From Paenisporosarcina antarctica (GTDB taxonomy: Bacteria > Bacillota > Bacilli > Bacillales_A > Planococcaceae), in contig NZ_CP038015.1 of assembly GCF_004367585.1 (NCBI RefSeq), positions 3,354,001 through 3,418,000 of the forward strand: a DNA stretch of 64,000 bases, given 5' to 3'. Both the position numbers and the translations under genes were made by a program. Below are positions 25,727 through 35,400 of this stretch, in pieces; the first letter of the stretch is position 1; each line of letters starts with the position of its first letter. The notes under the pieces are model-generated. The model was not told where the DNA came from, did not search any database, and saw only the letters and a list, made by a program, of their open reading frames with translations.

Positions 25727-25966
25727 GTATTTTTCGTTTCTGGTACAGATACATTAAACATATACAAAACGCTGTGCCAATCAGTCTAACAACAGAGTAA
25801 TCGGGATATTGTTTATGTTATGGTAGTGAATGATCATAATTACTCCTTGTTGGTCACTCCTTTCTTAAAAATTGAACTTCTTTATCTATGCCAATATAGA
25901 ATCACCATGTATCCTTTGAAAATATGAATAAAAGCAATTCCTACAATTAATAATTGAAAATATAAT

Positions 25967-25997
25967 GGCATTGGATTTAAATCCAATGCCTTTTTTT
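25967..25997 (+). terminator. Intrinsic terminator
   Basis: A 24-bp perfect palindrome GGCATTGGATTTAAATCCAATGCC is followed by seven T residues. It is 240 nt downstream of the HxlR gene, with nothing recognisable between. Confidence 0.85.
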
Positions 25998-26109
25998 CAT
26001 TATAGTACTATGGTCTCACTTCTTACATAACTCAACGACTAAAGGTAATTCCTCATATTTAATGTTTTCCTATCTATTAATGACTATAATCAATTTTTAC
26101 ATTCGCATA

Positions 26110-26309
26110 CTACTCACTGAATTCTTTATATTCATCAATATATAAAGCTACATAACCACAATTTGAACAAACGGCTGCTTTTGATTTTGCAGATACATTA
26201 TTGTAAAGTCCCTTCCACTTTTTTTACTTATTCTAATTCCTGGCGTATCATATTCAACATTAACATTACAATCTTTTACCATTTCGTTTTGACATTGATT
26301 ACAGTTCAT
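26110..26309 (-). pseudogene. Small zinc-ribbon protein gene with an A7-tract frameshift
   Basis: The start MNCNQCQNEMVKDCNVNVEYD follows GGTGG by 7 nt. After ISKKS the frame is lost at a run of seven A (minus strand). With eight A the reading continues as KKKWKGLYNNVSAKSKAAVC and ends CSNCGYVALYIDEYKEFSE, giving a two-CxxC zinc ribbon of about 66 residues, a common small Firmicute protein of unknown role. The break is a single homopolymer base, so sequencing error or slippage is as likely as true inactivation. Confidence 0.75.
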
Positions 26310-26458
26310 CTTGATTCCACCTTTTTTAAAAAACTTGCTAATTTATAAATACTAACGGACTAAATATAAAGTTTCATAATGCATAGAAAGAACATCCCTC
26401 TTATTGCAAATGAGTTTTCTATCACTAGATGACATCTAGCTTTGTTTTACTATATGAT

Positions 26459-29400
26459 TTAATCATTTTGCTCATGGCATTGATAAACCGCCATCATATC
26501 TCGTTTATTTAACTGACGAATACGATTAAAAATTGGAATATCTGCAACAGCCTCAATATTTAAGCTACCAGCAACAACATCACTTATTGTTCCAGTTAAC
26601 CATTGTTTTACTTCTATACCTTCAATAATATCCATAAGACCCTCTTCATTAATACCACTTTCATAACAACTCACACATGGAATTGTTACTTTAAACACGC
26701 CATCATGCAAATTATCTTCTGATATAACTTTCTTGCCTTTACAGAATGGACATGGTTGGCTTTTTTTAATTTTATTAACTTGGGTGACAATTTTTTTGTA
26801 ACCAAACGCTTCATATACATACGTTAGTTTTTTGTATTTTCCATTAGTGAAATACTGATCAATGATGGTTTCTCTCGTTTCGTTGATATTGGCAAAATCA
26901 CAGATGGTGATCCGGTTATTCATGCTAATGGATTCCAAATTACCGCTAATACTATCAGAGAAAGGCAGGACATTTTGTAAAACCATTTCATAGTGGGCAA
27001 AGCTTGCCTGCTCCAGTTCAAGCATTTTCAGAGCGACTTGTGTTTCCCTAGGTAACAGGGAGACGTCTTGTGTCAAAGTCATATCGCCACCAACAATGGT
27101 TTTCAATTTTTCAAGTTCTGGTAACTCCCCTACTGTTTTCAGAACTTGATCAATCGACTGATGAATAATCTCACGAATATCTGTGTTACTAAATTTGAGC
27201 TTTTTATGATGGTTTAGCACGGTTCCTTGACAGACAGGGCAGGTAATCATTTCTTTGGATACTTTCATATGCTCTTTAATAATCGATTTTGATATAAACA
27301 TATAGCGCCCAATGATGAGGTTAAAGCCTTCCCAAGTTCTTGACGCCTTGCCTGCTTTATCATAGAACGACTTTTCCCAATACCCGTATAAAAAGGTATG
27401 TTTTTCTGCTGCTGACATCTCATTAAAGCTTTTACTAATATCGTGACCGAGTTCATTGTTAATCTCATCAAAGAGGAATTGCAATTTTGGATATTGATAA
27501 TATTTTAATACTTCCATCACGTCTGGGTGCAATTGGCCATCCCAGAATGGCACGGTTTTGTCCAAAATCACAACATCAATATCAAATTTTTCAATCATCC
27601 TGCGACCCGAGCAGCATGGACAATGATTTTCCTGAAAATAGAAATCGAAGCTACTTGTATCTTTATTGGTCGGATGCGCCGCCACAATATGGTTGATCAA
27701 ACCTCCAATTTCATAAAGAAAACTATATTGACTATACAAATGCCGTTCCAGATCAATGGCGATGACTGGTGCAATAGTTTCAGATTCGTATTCACCATAA
27801 ATCACCCGGGCCATTGGTGATAAGCTTTTTAAAATACCGCCCTTATAGATGTTTTCTGCATCTTTAAAATACTCGATATGATTATCTTTTAAATAGGTAA
27901 TGCCATTTTGCTGCTTGAGTGTTGACGAAATACGCAATGGGTCAATTCTATCTGAACTACTTTTTTGACGATAAAAATCATCATAATTGACTACATCAAG
28001 ATTTTGAACAGGTGCAAGCTGTCTTTTACCAAAATCAACGATGAAATCAGAGCTTTCGATCATATAAGCATTATGTTCAATCATTAGGATTGAGACGGCT
28101 TCATCTTGCAAAATGACCCGAATACTATCAATGAATTGGTTTAAAATATTTTGTGATAAACCTTTTGAAGGCTCGTCAAAAATAAAAAGCGTATGTGGAT
28201 TTTTTGAGTTTGCAAACAGCTCCGAAACTAAATGAACGCATTGATATTCACCAGTTGATAACGATTGTGTCTTTCTTTCTAATGTCAAATAACCAAGTCC
28301 AAGTTTTATTAATAAGCTCAAGCGTTTATGAGCGATGTCTTGAGTTGGTAGTTCTTCAATAATATCTTCAATTGAGCTCTGAAAAATATCATCAATATCT
28401 TCACTATATTTTGTAAGTCTCTTTTTAATATCAAGAAAAGTCGCAACAGTTGATCGACTAGTAATCGATTGGTTTCGATTTTGCCCCACCATTACCAGTT
28501 TATCTTTAGGATATCGCTTCAGAAAATCTGTGGCTATACACTCATTAACTAGAGTTGATTTTCCACATCCAGACTCACCAGTAAAGGTTACAAGTCTATT
28601 TCTGGGAATCTGAATTTCAGCCATTTGAATATTACGACAGTAAAGATCATGAAATTGATAGTATTCTGTTGGCATTGCCTGGTTTCGTTCCCAAAGGATT
28701 GGTTGTGGACGTGGTGATTCATCCACAATTTCCCCTCCATATTTTCCACTTCCCGGTCCAAAGAATAATTGCTCATCGGTTGTATTGAGCGCTGTGTCGG
28801 AATGATCAATAAGCCAAATTTGATTCTTATAGCCTAATTGTTTAATCTGATCTAAAATTTTCAATAGTGTTTGGTGATCAAGACCCACGGAGATTTCATC
28901 AATAATAATAACGGTATTTTCACTTGCTGCCATGAATTCTGCCAAGTAAAGTCGTGTTAATTCTCCACCTGACAATGTACCCATAATGCGATTTAATGTT
29001 AAGTAACCAATATTCATATTGATAATATTTTTAAGTATATGTTGTTTCGTTTCACTAATATGTAATTCTTCTCCAAGGGATAGAATCGATTCAATGTTTA
29101 AGTTGTTGATATCGGAAATGCTATGTGGTTGCTCTAATAGTTCTATTTTATATTGCTCAACTTCTGGATTATAGCGCTTGCCCTCACACTTTTTACATTC
29201 GACATTTTTGGTAGTACCTCGTCCTTTACACGCAGGACACCAGCCTAATTCATTATTAAATGAAAAAACTTCTGGAGAAAGATTAAATTTTTCGGCAAGT
29301 GTTACACGAATCTCTTTAAAAACGCCAGTATGTGTGCCAATTGTTGAACGCGGATTGGCAGAGATTGATGATTTACCTAGAAAAAGGACTAAAGGAATTT

Positions 29401-29629
29401 CTTCCATCTTAATGGCACTGAAATTCGTTTCCATAATAGTAGAAAATAAATACTGATATTCAGCCTTTGGCAATAAGGAAACGAGACGCTTCTTGGATTC
29501 TTCACCAATTGTTTGACAAAAAGATGTTTTACCAGATCCAGACAATCCAGCAATTCCTATCGATTTATCCACTGGTAATACGGCATCTAATTTGTTAATA
29601 TTGTTCGCAATTAATCTATTTATCTTCAT
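26459..29629 (-). CDS. UvrA-like tandem ABC ATPase with long zinc-finger C-terminal extension
   Basis: A 1056-residue relative of excinuclease subunit A. First ATPase: Walker A GLSGSGKTS (Lys34), a zinc finger of the CPACKGRG ... CKKCEGKRY type, signature LSGGELTRLYLAEF and Walker B VIIIDEISVGLDH. Second ATPase: Walker A GESGCGKSTLV, signature LSTGEYQCVHL and Walker B LFIFDEPSKGLS. About 470 residues follow with further UvrA-style CxxCxG modules (CPCCSGRR, CPVCQGTV, CPFCKGKK ... CVSC), where known UvrA proteins end soon after the second ATPase. No uvrB or uvrC lies nearby. The ATG at 29629 has GGAGAG 8 nt upstream. UvrA paralogues often give resistance to DNA-binding antibiotics; the role here is unproven. 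Confidence 0.85.
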   Translation of the reverse strand: MKINRLIANNINKLDAVLPVDKSIGIAGLSGSGKTSFCQTIGEESKKRLVSLLPKAEYQYLFSTIMETNFSAIKMEEIPLVLFLGKSSISANPRSTIGTHTGVFKEIRVTLAEKFNLSPEVFSFNNELGWCPACKGRGTTKNVECKKCEGKRYNPEVEQYKIELLEQPHSISDINNLNIESILSLGEELHISETKQHILKNIINMNIGYLTLNRIMGTLSGGELTRLYLAEFMAASENTVIIIDEISVGLDHQTLLKILDQIKQLGYKNQIWLIDHSDTALNTTDEQLFFGPGSGKYGGEIVDESPRPQPILWERNQAMPTEYYQFHDLYCRNIQMAEIQIPRNRLVTFTGESGCGKSTLVNECIATDFLKRYPKDKLVMVGQNRNQSITSRSTVATFLDIKKRLTKYSEDIDDIFQSSIEDIIEELPTQDIAHKRLSLLIKLGLGYLTLERKTQSLSTGEYQCVHLVSELFANSKNPHTLFIFDEPSKGLSQNILNQFIDSIRVILQDEAVSILMIEHNAYMIESSDFIVDFGKRQLAPVQNLDVVNYDDFYRQKSSSDRIDPLRISSTLKQQNGITYLKDNHIEYFKDAENIYKGGILKSLSPMARVIYGEYESETIAPVIAIDLERHLYSQYSFLYEIGGLINHIVAAHPTNKDTSSFDFYFQENHCPCCSGRRMIEKFDIDVVILDKTVPFWDGQLHPDVMEVLKYYQYPKLQFLFDEINNELGHDISKSFNEMSAAEKHTFLYGYWEKSFYDKAGKASRTWEGFNLIIGRYMFISKSIIKEHMKVSKEMITCPVCQGTVLNHHKKLKFSNTDIREIIHQSIDQVLKTVGELPELEKLKTIVGGDMTLTQDVSLLPRETQVALKMLELEQASFAHYEMVLQNVLPFSDSISGNLESISMNNRITICDFANINETRETIIDQYFTNGKYKKLTYVYEAFGYKKIVTQVNKIKKSQPCPFCKGKKVISEDNLHDGVFKVTIPCVSCYESGINEEGLMDIIEGIEVKQWLTGTISDVVAGSLNIEAVADIPIFNRIRQLNKRDMMAVYQCHEQND

Positions 29630-29683
29630 AGTGATGTCTCTCCATTCTCTACATTTATTATTGCCATGTTTGTAAAACTTCAA

Positions 29684-30012
29684 ATGAATCGGTTGTATTT
29701 TTTTCGAATCGACAAACTTATACTAATGGTAGACGAAGATTTCTAAATTTCTTATTATGTATTCACTTATACCGTTTTGAAGAATCAATTTCATGGCTCA
29801 AATCCAATAACTAATGGACCTTTTTTAACGTTGTAAATTGAAAATCTAATGATACATCTGAATTCATTTTTTTCCTCCAATACTAGATTAAATTTAACAA
29901 TTCCTTCATTCCAAAATCCTTTATAAAAAGATACCCAATCTTGAATTTCTTTAAAGGGCGCATACTACTTGCAACTACTGAATGGCAACGCTAGTCGGTA
30001 CTTGGTAATAAT
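29684..30012. other. Gene-free region upstream of the UvrA-like gene
   Basis: Only a 17-18-codon minus-strand frame behind TTGGAGG (start about 29865, MNSDVSLDFQFTTLKK) is visible. One extra A in its A6 tract would extend it to GPLVIGFEP, so it may be a relic. Nothing else recognisable. Confidence 0.4.
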
Positions 30013-30177
30013 TTAATCAAAATTATGATTCTTATAAATAATCATAGAAGAAAAATAGAACATGGTGCTGCTGAATTTAATATCTATTACTTCAATATCG
30101 TCATTACTAGATAAAAATTCATTAATTTTTTCGTCTAATTTTTCATTATTCCACGCAAAGAAAGAATTAACTTTCAT
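30013..30177 (-). CDS. Cse60-like small sporulation protein
   Basis: A 54-residue protein with the layout of sporulation protein Cse60: a basic start (MKVNSFFAWNNEKLDEKINEFL), then VIDIKFSS and a C-terminal YFSSMIIYKNHNFD that matches the family's SAMIIY ending. AAAGGAG lies 8 nt before the chosen ATG (30177). In Bacillus, cse60 is expressed under the late mother-cell factor sigma-E; no promoter of that kind was confirmed here. Confidence 0.6.
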   Translation of the reverse strand: MKVNSFFAWNNEKLDEKINEFLSSNDDIEVIDIKFSSTMFYFSSMIIYKNHNFD

Positions 30178-30309
30178 TTTTATTACTCCTTTCACCGAAA
30201 CCTGTATGTTGCAAACAAAATTAGGCTTGCATCTGATCTATAGAATCAAGTTTACTTGTATTTTAGCTATTTCGGCATTTGATTTTTTTAAAAAGGAACC
30301 TCTATATAA

Positions 30310-30495
30310 TTAAGGAATTTGATCTATCATATTAAAAATCCTTGCATAAACTTCTTTTATATTTTGTTCGTACAACTTCTGATCAGTTCTACTATGTAAA
30401 TCGAATTTTTTGGATAGTTTAATTAGAGTTACCAATAATTTACCACACCTCGTGTTGTTTAATAATTTTTTTCTTTTATTATTATTGACCGTCAT
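30310..30495 (-). CDS. Small hypothetical protein
   Basis: A possible 61-residue basic protein (MTVNNNKRKKLLNNTR ... ARIFNMIDQIP). The ATG at 30495 has no good ribosome site (AGGAAA is 17 nt away), and the frame overlaps the start of an opposing broken gene. It could be spurious. Confidence 0.3.
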   Translation of the reverse strand: MTVNNNKRKKLLNNTRCGKLLVTLIKLSKKFDLHSRTDQKLYEQNIKEVYARIFNMIDQIP

Positions 30496-30537
30496 CGAGA
30501 CATTTGTCGTTTCCTGTCGAAAACAGTAAAAACATAC

Positions 30538-30865
30538 ATGATTTTGATCACACGATTTTACCAAGCTGGCAATGAATTTAAATTTTTTTTTACAAATGAT
30601 GCCTTTGTATTTGATGAAGGGAAGGAAATGTTAAGCATTGAAGCAATAGAAAAATGGTCTAAAAACAACATTTTCAAACCTAAAATACAATTTTACACAT
30701 TGTCCTTTAGAGAGGTTGATCGTTATATCGTTGTTACTTCAAAAGTTGATGGCAATTTTGACAAAACGGATTTACCAGATCCATCCTTTGCTTCTAGACA
30801 CTCACTTTTTAATCAAAGAAGAAAACACAACAGAACTAATTTGCACAGACTTCAGTGAAGATTAA
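30538..30865 (+). pseudogene. NTF2/SnoaL-like protein gene, truncated and frameshifted
   Basis: The frame carries the core of an NTF2-like fold (FTNDAFVFDEGKEMLSIEAIEKW ... VDRYIVVTSKVDGNFDKTDLPDP). The expected N-terminal helix is missing, no ribosome site is present, and after SFASRHS the frame shifts. The other frame continues THFLIKEENTTELICTDFSED to a TAA at 30863. The 5' truncation and the frame change mark it as a remnant. Confidence 0.7.
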
Positions 30866-30931
30866 TACGGGGTCTTCATAACAGTAACGGGGTCCCTGGC
30901 AAGTGCGTTAAGCATTCCTCCTTGGCGCACT

Positions 30932-30969
30932 AAAAAAGCTTGTAGAGAAAAATCTCTACAAGCTTTTTT
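30932..30969 (-). terminator. Terminator of the subtilase gene
   Basis: A perfect 17-bp stem AAAAAAGCTTGTAGAGA/TCTCTACAAGCTTTTTT with a 4-nt loop, just after the protease stop on the minus strand; active in both directions. Confidence 0.92.
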
Positions 30970-30977
30970 GTTACAAG

Positions 30978-33900
30978 TTATTCAAATAATGATTCAACTA
31001 ACGATTTAGGCAGAGCAATTTCTCCTCCGATGATGTAGTATTTTTCAGCTAAATCAGCATACTTAGAAATTGTATTTTTCGTTGTTTGCTGAACAACAGA
31101 TGGGTTTGTTAAAATCAACGGATTGCCTTGAACAGCTGCTAAAGCAGAGCTAGACAATGCATCGGGATAATTTGAACCAGTTGCAATAAACGGACTGGTC
31201 ATATCAAGTTCATTAGCAAAATAAGTAATAATGCTACTATTAGTATCGTAACGAGTTGTACCACTGATTCGTTTATGGTTTGGTAAACCATTTGCAATCT
31301 TATTTGGAACAACAGATGTCCCACCAATAACAAAAGTCTGCTTAAATTTACTAGATTTCACATATTGGCTAACGGAATCTGGAAGTGTATTTTTCTTCGT
31401 TAAAAGAATCGGCATTTTAAGTGATGCAGCAATTGGTGCGATTGAAAGAGCATCTGCGAAACTTTCACCAGTCACCACTACTGCCTGATCTGTACTTCCA
31501 AGTTGTTTAGCTATATTGACAGATGTTTCATATCGATTTGCCCCGCTGATTCTTGAGATATTCGTAATTCCTAATCCTATAATATCTTTTTCAACATTAG
31601 TTGCAATGGCAGATTTTCCGCCAACTAATATTACTTTTTTAACTTTTAGACGTTTAAGCTCAGCCTTCACAGTTGCTGGAAGTGCGTTTGTATTTGTTAA
31701 TAAAAGAGGTGCTTTATTTTTATAGGCAAGCGGTGTTGCACTTAATGCATCCGGATAATTTCTTCCTGTCGCAATGACCGCAACGTCTGATATATCCCAG
31801 CCTTTAGTTGACACATTTACTGCCGTTTTATAACGATCCGTCCCGAAAATACGTTCCATTGAGACTTCCTTTTTATCAAGATAACTTACTGCACTGTTCG
31901 CATCAAGTCTCCCCCAGCCGGAAACATTATCGTATCCTGGTACAGGCTCTTCAATGGGGTAAGGATCCTCTTCATCAATTGGATAATACCCAATATCATC
32001 TCCCGGATTATCTTGCTCATCAAATGTAACGTCACTTGCAGTTTTTGTTAAAATCTTTTCTATTTCACTTGGCAATAATTCTGAATTTCGCGAGAGAAGA
32101 AGTCCCGCTACTGCAGCCACATGAGGAGTAGCCATAGAGGTTCCGCTCATAATCGTGACATTGCCATCAGGCATAAGACTCGGTATTTCTGTACCTGGTG
32201 CAACAAGGTCTAGTCCACTTCCAAAATTGGAATAGTCCGAAACAATATCAAGACGATTAGTTGCTCCAACTGAAATAGCATACTGAGAAGATGCAGGATA
32301 AGAGATTTCTTCATATCCATCATTTCCGCTTGCTGCTACAACGGTTACATCATGATCATTTGCATATTTGAGTGCATATTCGAGCACCCTGCTGTACGAT
32401 CCACCAAGACTAAGATTAATGACATTAGCCCCATTGTCCACAGCATATTTAATGCCATACGCAATTTGTTCCGTGTCGCCACTACCACTATCGTCAAGCA
32501 CTTTAACTGGCAGAATTTTAGTGTATGCATTGATGCCAGCCATCGAATACTGATTATTTGCTTCAGCTGCAATGATGCCTGAAACATGAGTACCATGGCC
32601 ATTACCATCCATTGCATTTGAGCTATTATTTATAAAATCATAGCCAGAATTTGCTAATACACTGCCACTTAAATCTGAAAGCGTATGATCAACCCCGGTA
32701 TCTAACACTGCAATAATCGAATCTTTCATTTGCTTTCCTTTTAGTAATTCCTGAAGCTTTTCAAATTGAATATCAGCATCCGGTATTCCTAGACTACTTC
32801 CATCGTTCTTTAACGACCATTGATAAGGAAATTGTGAATCAGCTGATAATGCATGATATTGCTGAACGGGTTCAACAAATTCCACATCAGAAAGCTTTGA
32901 AACCTGTTTAGATGTTGCCTTTAAAGTATTGGATGATACATTAAAATCAGATGAGCTACCTCCGACTTCCATCACATACATATTCGGGAAGACTGAACCC
33001 TTCGCTTCAAAAGGAGTAATTGACTCTATACCAAATGACTTTGTTTTCGGTAGGATGTTGCTTAGTTTTTTACCATCTTTAATTTTAACAATTAAACGAT
33101 TTTCATTGCTACTTACATTAGATTTAGCAAATCCTCCCTTTGTCAGAATCGAAGAGACCGTTTTATTTGTTAAATTCGAAATATCTATGCTCTTTCCAGT
33201 TTTCAAGATTTGATCTTTTAAGAAGTCTGGAACAGACTCTAGAGAAGTTTCATACAAATTGTTGATTGATTTCTGATCTTCTTTTGTAATTTTGTAGGCA
33301 CTCGCACTGCCATTTGCTGCAACGTCAGTAAATAATCCCTTCAATTGCATTAAATCATTATAAACGTTTTCTCTTAGCGTTTTACTGAATACCATTTTTG
33401 AGCTTAAGAATGGGGCCATTTTATAGTACATAGCAGACAAATCTTTTCCTTTATCTGTTTTTGCTAGAATGTTTTCACGGATCGTTCTTAAATCTTTTAA
33501 TATATTTTTGCCGTTTTCTCTTTGTTTAGTGCTTAATTCCACAGGGCACTCTTCTGTGCCTTCTGCAACTGGATTAGTTGGAGGGAGTGTAACTCCATCA
33601 TAGCTAATCGTGTAAGGGGTAACCGGATCCAGATTTTGCGGCTGTTCTATTTCACTCTCACTATTTTCTTCACCATAATATTCAACCTTTATGTAATAAG
33701 GTCCAACCCATGCAATTGGAAAATCAATGATAGCAGGTTGATTTTGATATGAATACCCCATGTATCTATCAAATGCTCGATTTTCTATCGCATTTTCTAG
33801 ACTAGAGAAAATTATAATGTTTAACTCTTGTTCAGATTGAAGCTTCATGCGTAAATGGGTAAAATCAGTAATTTCACCTTCAGTTGGGTTAACTTTATAC

Positions 33901-34079
33901 CAATGAATTTGTTCTGAGGATTCAAAAATACCTTCTACTGGAGATGAAATAGTTAATGTTGTTTCCTCTTTCGGCACAGTTGCTTCAGCTGCCTTAACTT
34001 CCTTTAATGAAAGTTGGCTGAAGAATATTACTGAAATTAAAATAACAACCATCAACCTGGTAAATTTTTTCTTGTTCAT
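30978..34079 (-). CDS. Secreted S8 subtilisin-like protease with three CWB2 cell-wall-binding repeats
   Basis: A 1033-residue exported serine protease. Signal peptide 1-31 (cleavage near VKAAE). An N-terminal beta region (about 40-160) may be a pre-peptidase-type domain. Next comes a long prodomain-like helical segment with an inhibitor-type IKDGKKL ... FVEPVQQYHA end. The subtilase domain (about 440-700) has the triad Asp460 (VLDTGVDH), His495 (GNGHGTHVSG) and Ser648 (SGTSMATPH) with oxyanion Asn586. Residues about 755-1033 hold three CWB2 (PF04122) repeats, each starting RI(F/S)G(T/A)xRYxT, which attach proteins to wall polymers. GGAGG is 8 nt before the ATG. It is monocistronic and likely acts at the cell surface. 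Confidence 0.95.
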   Translation of the reverse strand: MNKKKFTRLMVVILISVIFFSQLSLKEVKAAEATVPKEETTLTISSPVEGIFESSEQIHWYKVNPTEGEITDFTHLRMKLQSEQELNIIIFSSLENAIENRAFDRYMGYSYQNQPAIIDFPIAWVGPYYIKVEYYGEENSESEIEQPQNLDPVTPYTISYDGVTLPPTNPVAEGTEECPVELSTKQRENGKNILKDLRTIRENILAKTDKGKDLSAMYYKMAPFLSSKMVFSKTLRENVYNDLMQLKGLFTDVAANGSASAYKITKEDQKSINNLYETSLESVPDFLKDQILKTGKSIDISNLTNKTVSSILTKGGFAKSNVSSNENRLIVKIKDGKKLSNILPKTKSFGIESITPFEAKGSVFPNMYVMEVGGSSSDFNVSSNTLKATSKQVSKLSDVEFVEPVQQYHALSADSQFPYQWSLKNDGSSLGIPDADIQFEKLQELLKGKQMKDSIIAVLDTGVDHTLSDLSGSVLANSGYDFINNSSNAMDGNGHGTHVSGIIAAEANNQYSMAGINAYTKILPVKVLDDSGSGDTEQIAYGIKYAVDNGANVINLSLGGSYSRVLEYALKYANDHDVTVVAASGNDGYEEISYPASSQYAISVGATNRLDIVSDYSNFGSGLDLVAPGTEIPSLMPDGNVTIMSGTSMATPHVAAVAGLLLSRNSELLPSEIEKILTKTASDVTFDEQDNPGDDIGYYPIDEEDPYPIEEPVPGYDNVSGWGRLDANSAVSYLDKKEVSMERIFGTDRYKTAVNVSTKGWDISDVAVIATGRNYPDALSATPLAYKNKAPLLLTNTNALPATVKAELKRLKVKKVILVGGKSAIATNVEKDIIGLGITNISRISGANRYETSVNIAKQLGSTDQAVVVTGESFADALSIAPIAASLKMPILLTKKNTLPDSVSQYVKSSKFKQTFVIGGTSVVPNKIANGLPNHKRISGTTRYDTNSSIITYFANELDMTSPFIATGSNYPDALSSSALAAVQGNPLILTNPSVVQQTTKNTISKYADLAEKYYIIGGEIALPKSLVESLFE

Positions 34080-34651
34080 ATGAAAAACCTCCTAGTATAT
34101 TAAATACCTACATTTTCCATTAAACAATAAACAACTAATATATGTCAATAAATATTTTTGAATTCATAAACTATAATCAGTGATAGATTTCACTTTTCCT
34201 TTAACAGTTTAACCGAATATATGCGAATTCAAGTTTCTTCGATTTTAGCCTCTTTTAAAATGGAAAGAGGAGCTGCTCTAGAAGGAGCATGGATAATTGA
34301 ATTGACTTCAAATTATAATAATAATTGGAAGCTATTATTTATCACTTCTTGAACAAATCTATCCCGGATAGTTCAAGATGCGAAGGACACCGACCATAAA
34401 AACCCATAATATTCCTATTCAGAAGGTTTAGTCTGCCTCCCTTTTATATAGGAAGAAACACTCCCACAATAAAAAGCCTGAAGCAATTTCAGGCTTTTTA
34501 TTGATTTATATTATGAATAAACTTCTTTATCCCGTCTTTACTTATCCATACACAACCAAACCTCACGATTTTTTTTAGAAACTTCCGTTAATTGTACATA
34601 CTTAGGGTTGATTTGGAATGCAATAAAAATTCTATGAATATAATTAACGTG
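34080..34651. other. Gene-free 570-bp region
   Basis: Holds the subtilase upstream region and a terminator at 34467-34502. No supported gene or recognisable regulatory site beyond these. Confidence 0.5.
34467..34502 (-). terminator. Bidirectional terminator
   Basis: AATAAAAAGCCTGAA pairs with TTTCAGGCTTTTTATT around GCAA, about 150 nt downstream of the 168-residue hypothetical gene. Confidence 0.85.
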
Positions 34652-35158
34652 TTAATTATATCCACACCAAACAACAATTTTAGATGGTGTGGTTTGGGCT
34701 GGAATACTTCTAGTTGTAGGACCATAAATAACAATTAGATTTCGGTTTGCAGGATTTTTTGTAAAGGCTTGCCCATTTGTCCCTACTATTTGAGTGTACG
34801 GAGAAATATTTAATATTAATTGACCATCACTACTCAACAATTGGCTTTTAAAATAGGCTACTTTCACATTTTGATATGGACTATCTTTTACCATAACAAG
34901 TGCCCGATACTGTGGTGGAAAAATAAGTGGAACAGGTGCATTGCCATCGTAATAGCCAGTTACCCTATCCCCTACTGCTACCATTACATGGTCTACAAAA
35001 TAAGTAGTCGGTGACACCACAAAGTTCACTAAATCGCCATAGCCGTTATCTACAGACAGTAATGTATAACACCCTTCTCCTTCACCATTAACGCTTGTCA
35101 TAAACTCACTAATCATGGTGACAGTACCACGAAAAGATTGAAAATTCACCATATTCAT
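34652..35158 (-). CDS. Conserved hypothetical protein
   Basis: A 168-residue soluble protein without signal peptide or membrane segment. It is rich in beta-type and Gly/Pro/Asn segments (FRGTVTMISEFMTSVNGEGEGCYTLLSV, NFVVSPTTYFVDHVMVAVGD, YYDGNAPVPLIFPPQYRALVMV, FTKNPANRNLIVIYGPTTRS). I recall very similar proteins in Bacilli and Clostridia, all of unknown function. The pattern of short extended strands suggests an OB-like or beta-barrel fold (inference). It is monocistronic, with a plausible start MNMVNF behind a weak GGAGG. Confidence 0.75.
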   Translation of the reverse strand: MNMVNFQSFRGTVTMISEFMTSVNGEGEGCYTLLSVDNGYGDLVNFVVSPTTYFVDHVMVAVGDRVTGYYDGNAPVPLIFPPQYRALVMVKDSPYQNVKVAYFKSQLLSSDGQLILNISPYTQIVGTNGQAFTKNPANRNLIVIYGPTTRSIPAQTTPSKIVVWCGYN

Positions 35159-35365
35159 ACCTCCATCACATCTTAAACATATCCTTATATATATGCTATG
35201 TATCCCTAAGACTCTGTGTTATCTGTAGTAAATTTTTCGGAATGTGAATACTTGAAAGCACCTTACTGAGATTATCAGGGATATCCACAGCATAAAATAT
35301 CATAAATAAAGCCTTGGTTTGAAGGGCTATCCATGAGTACCAAACTTATGTTGGTGAAACACGAA

Positions 35366-35394
35366 TTGACATATCGAGAATTATCGATTAGTAT
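35366..35394 (+). promoter_or_regulatory. Promoter of the ArsR-type gene with operator in the spacer
   Basis: TTGACA (35366-35371), 17-bp spacer and TAGTAT (35389-35394) form a near-consensus housekeeping promoter. The expected transcript start, 6-7 nt further on, is the A of the ATG at 35401. The spacer contains a perfect inverted repeat ATCGA-N6-TCGAT (35373-35388), a likely autorepressor site. Confidence 0.7.
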
Positions 35395-35400
35395 TTAATT

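Noticed and set aside
26459-29629. Standard UvrA of nucleotide excision repair
   Set aside because: Domain order and length differ from canonical UvrA, and uvrB is not adjacent.
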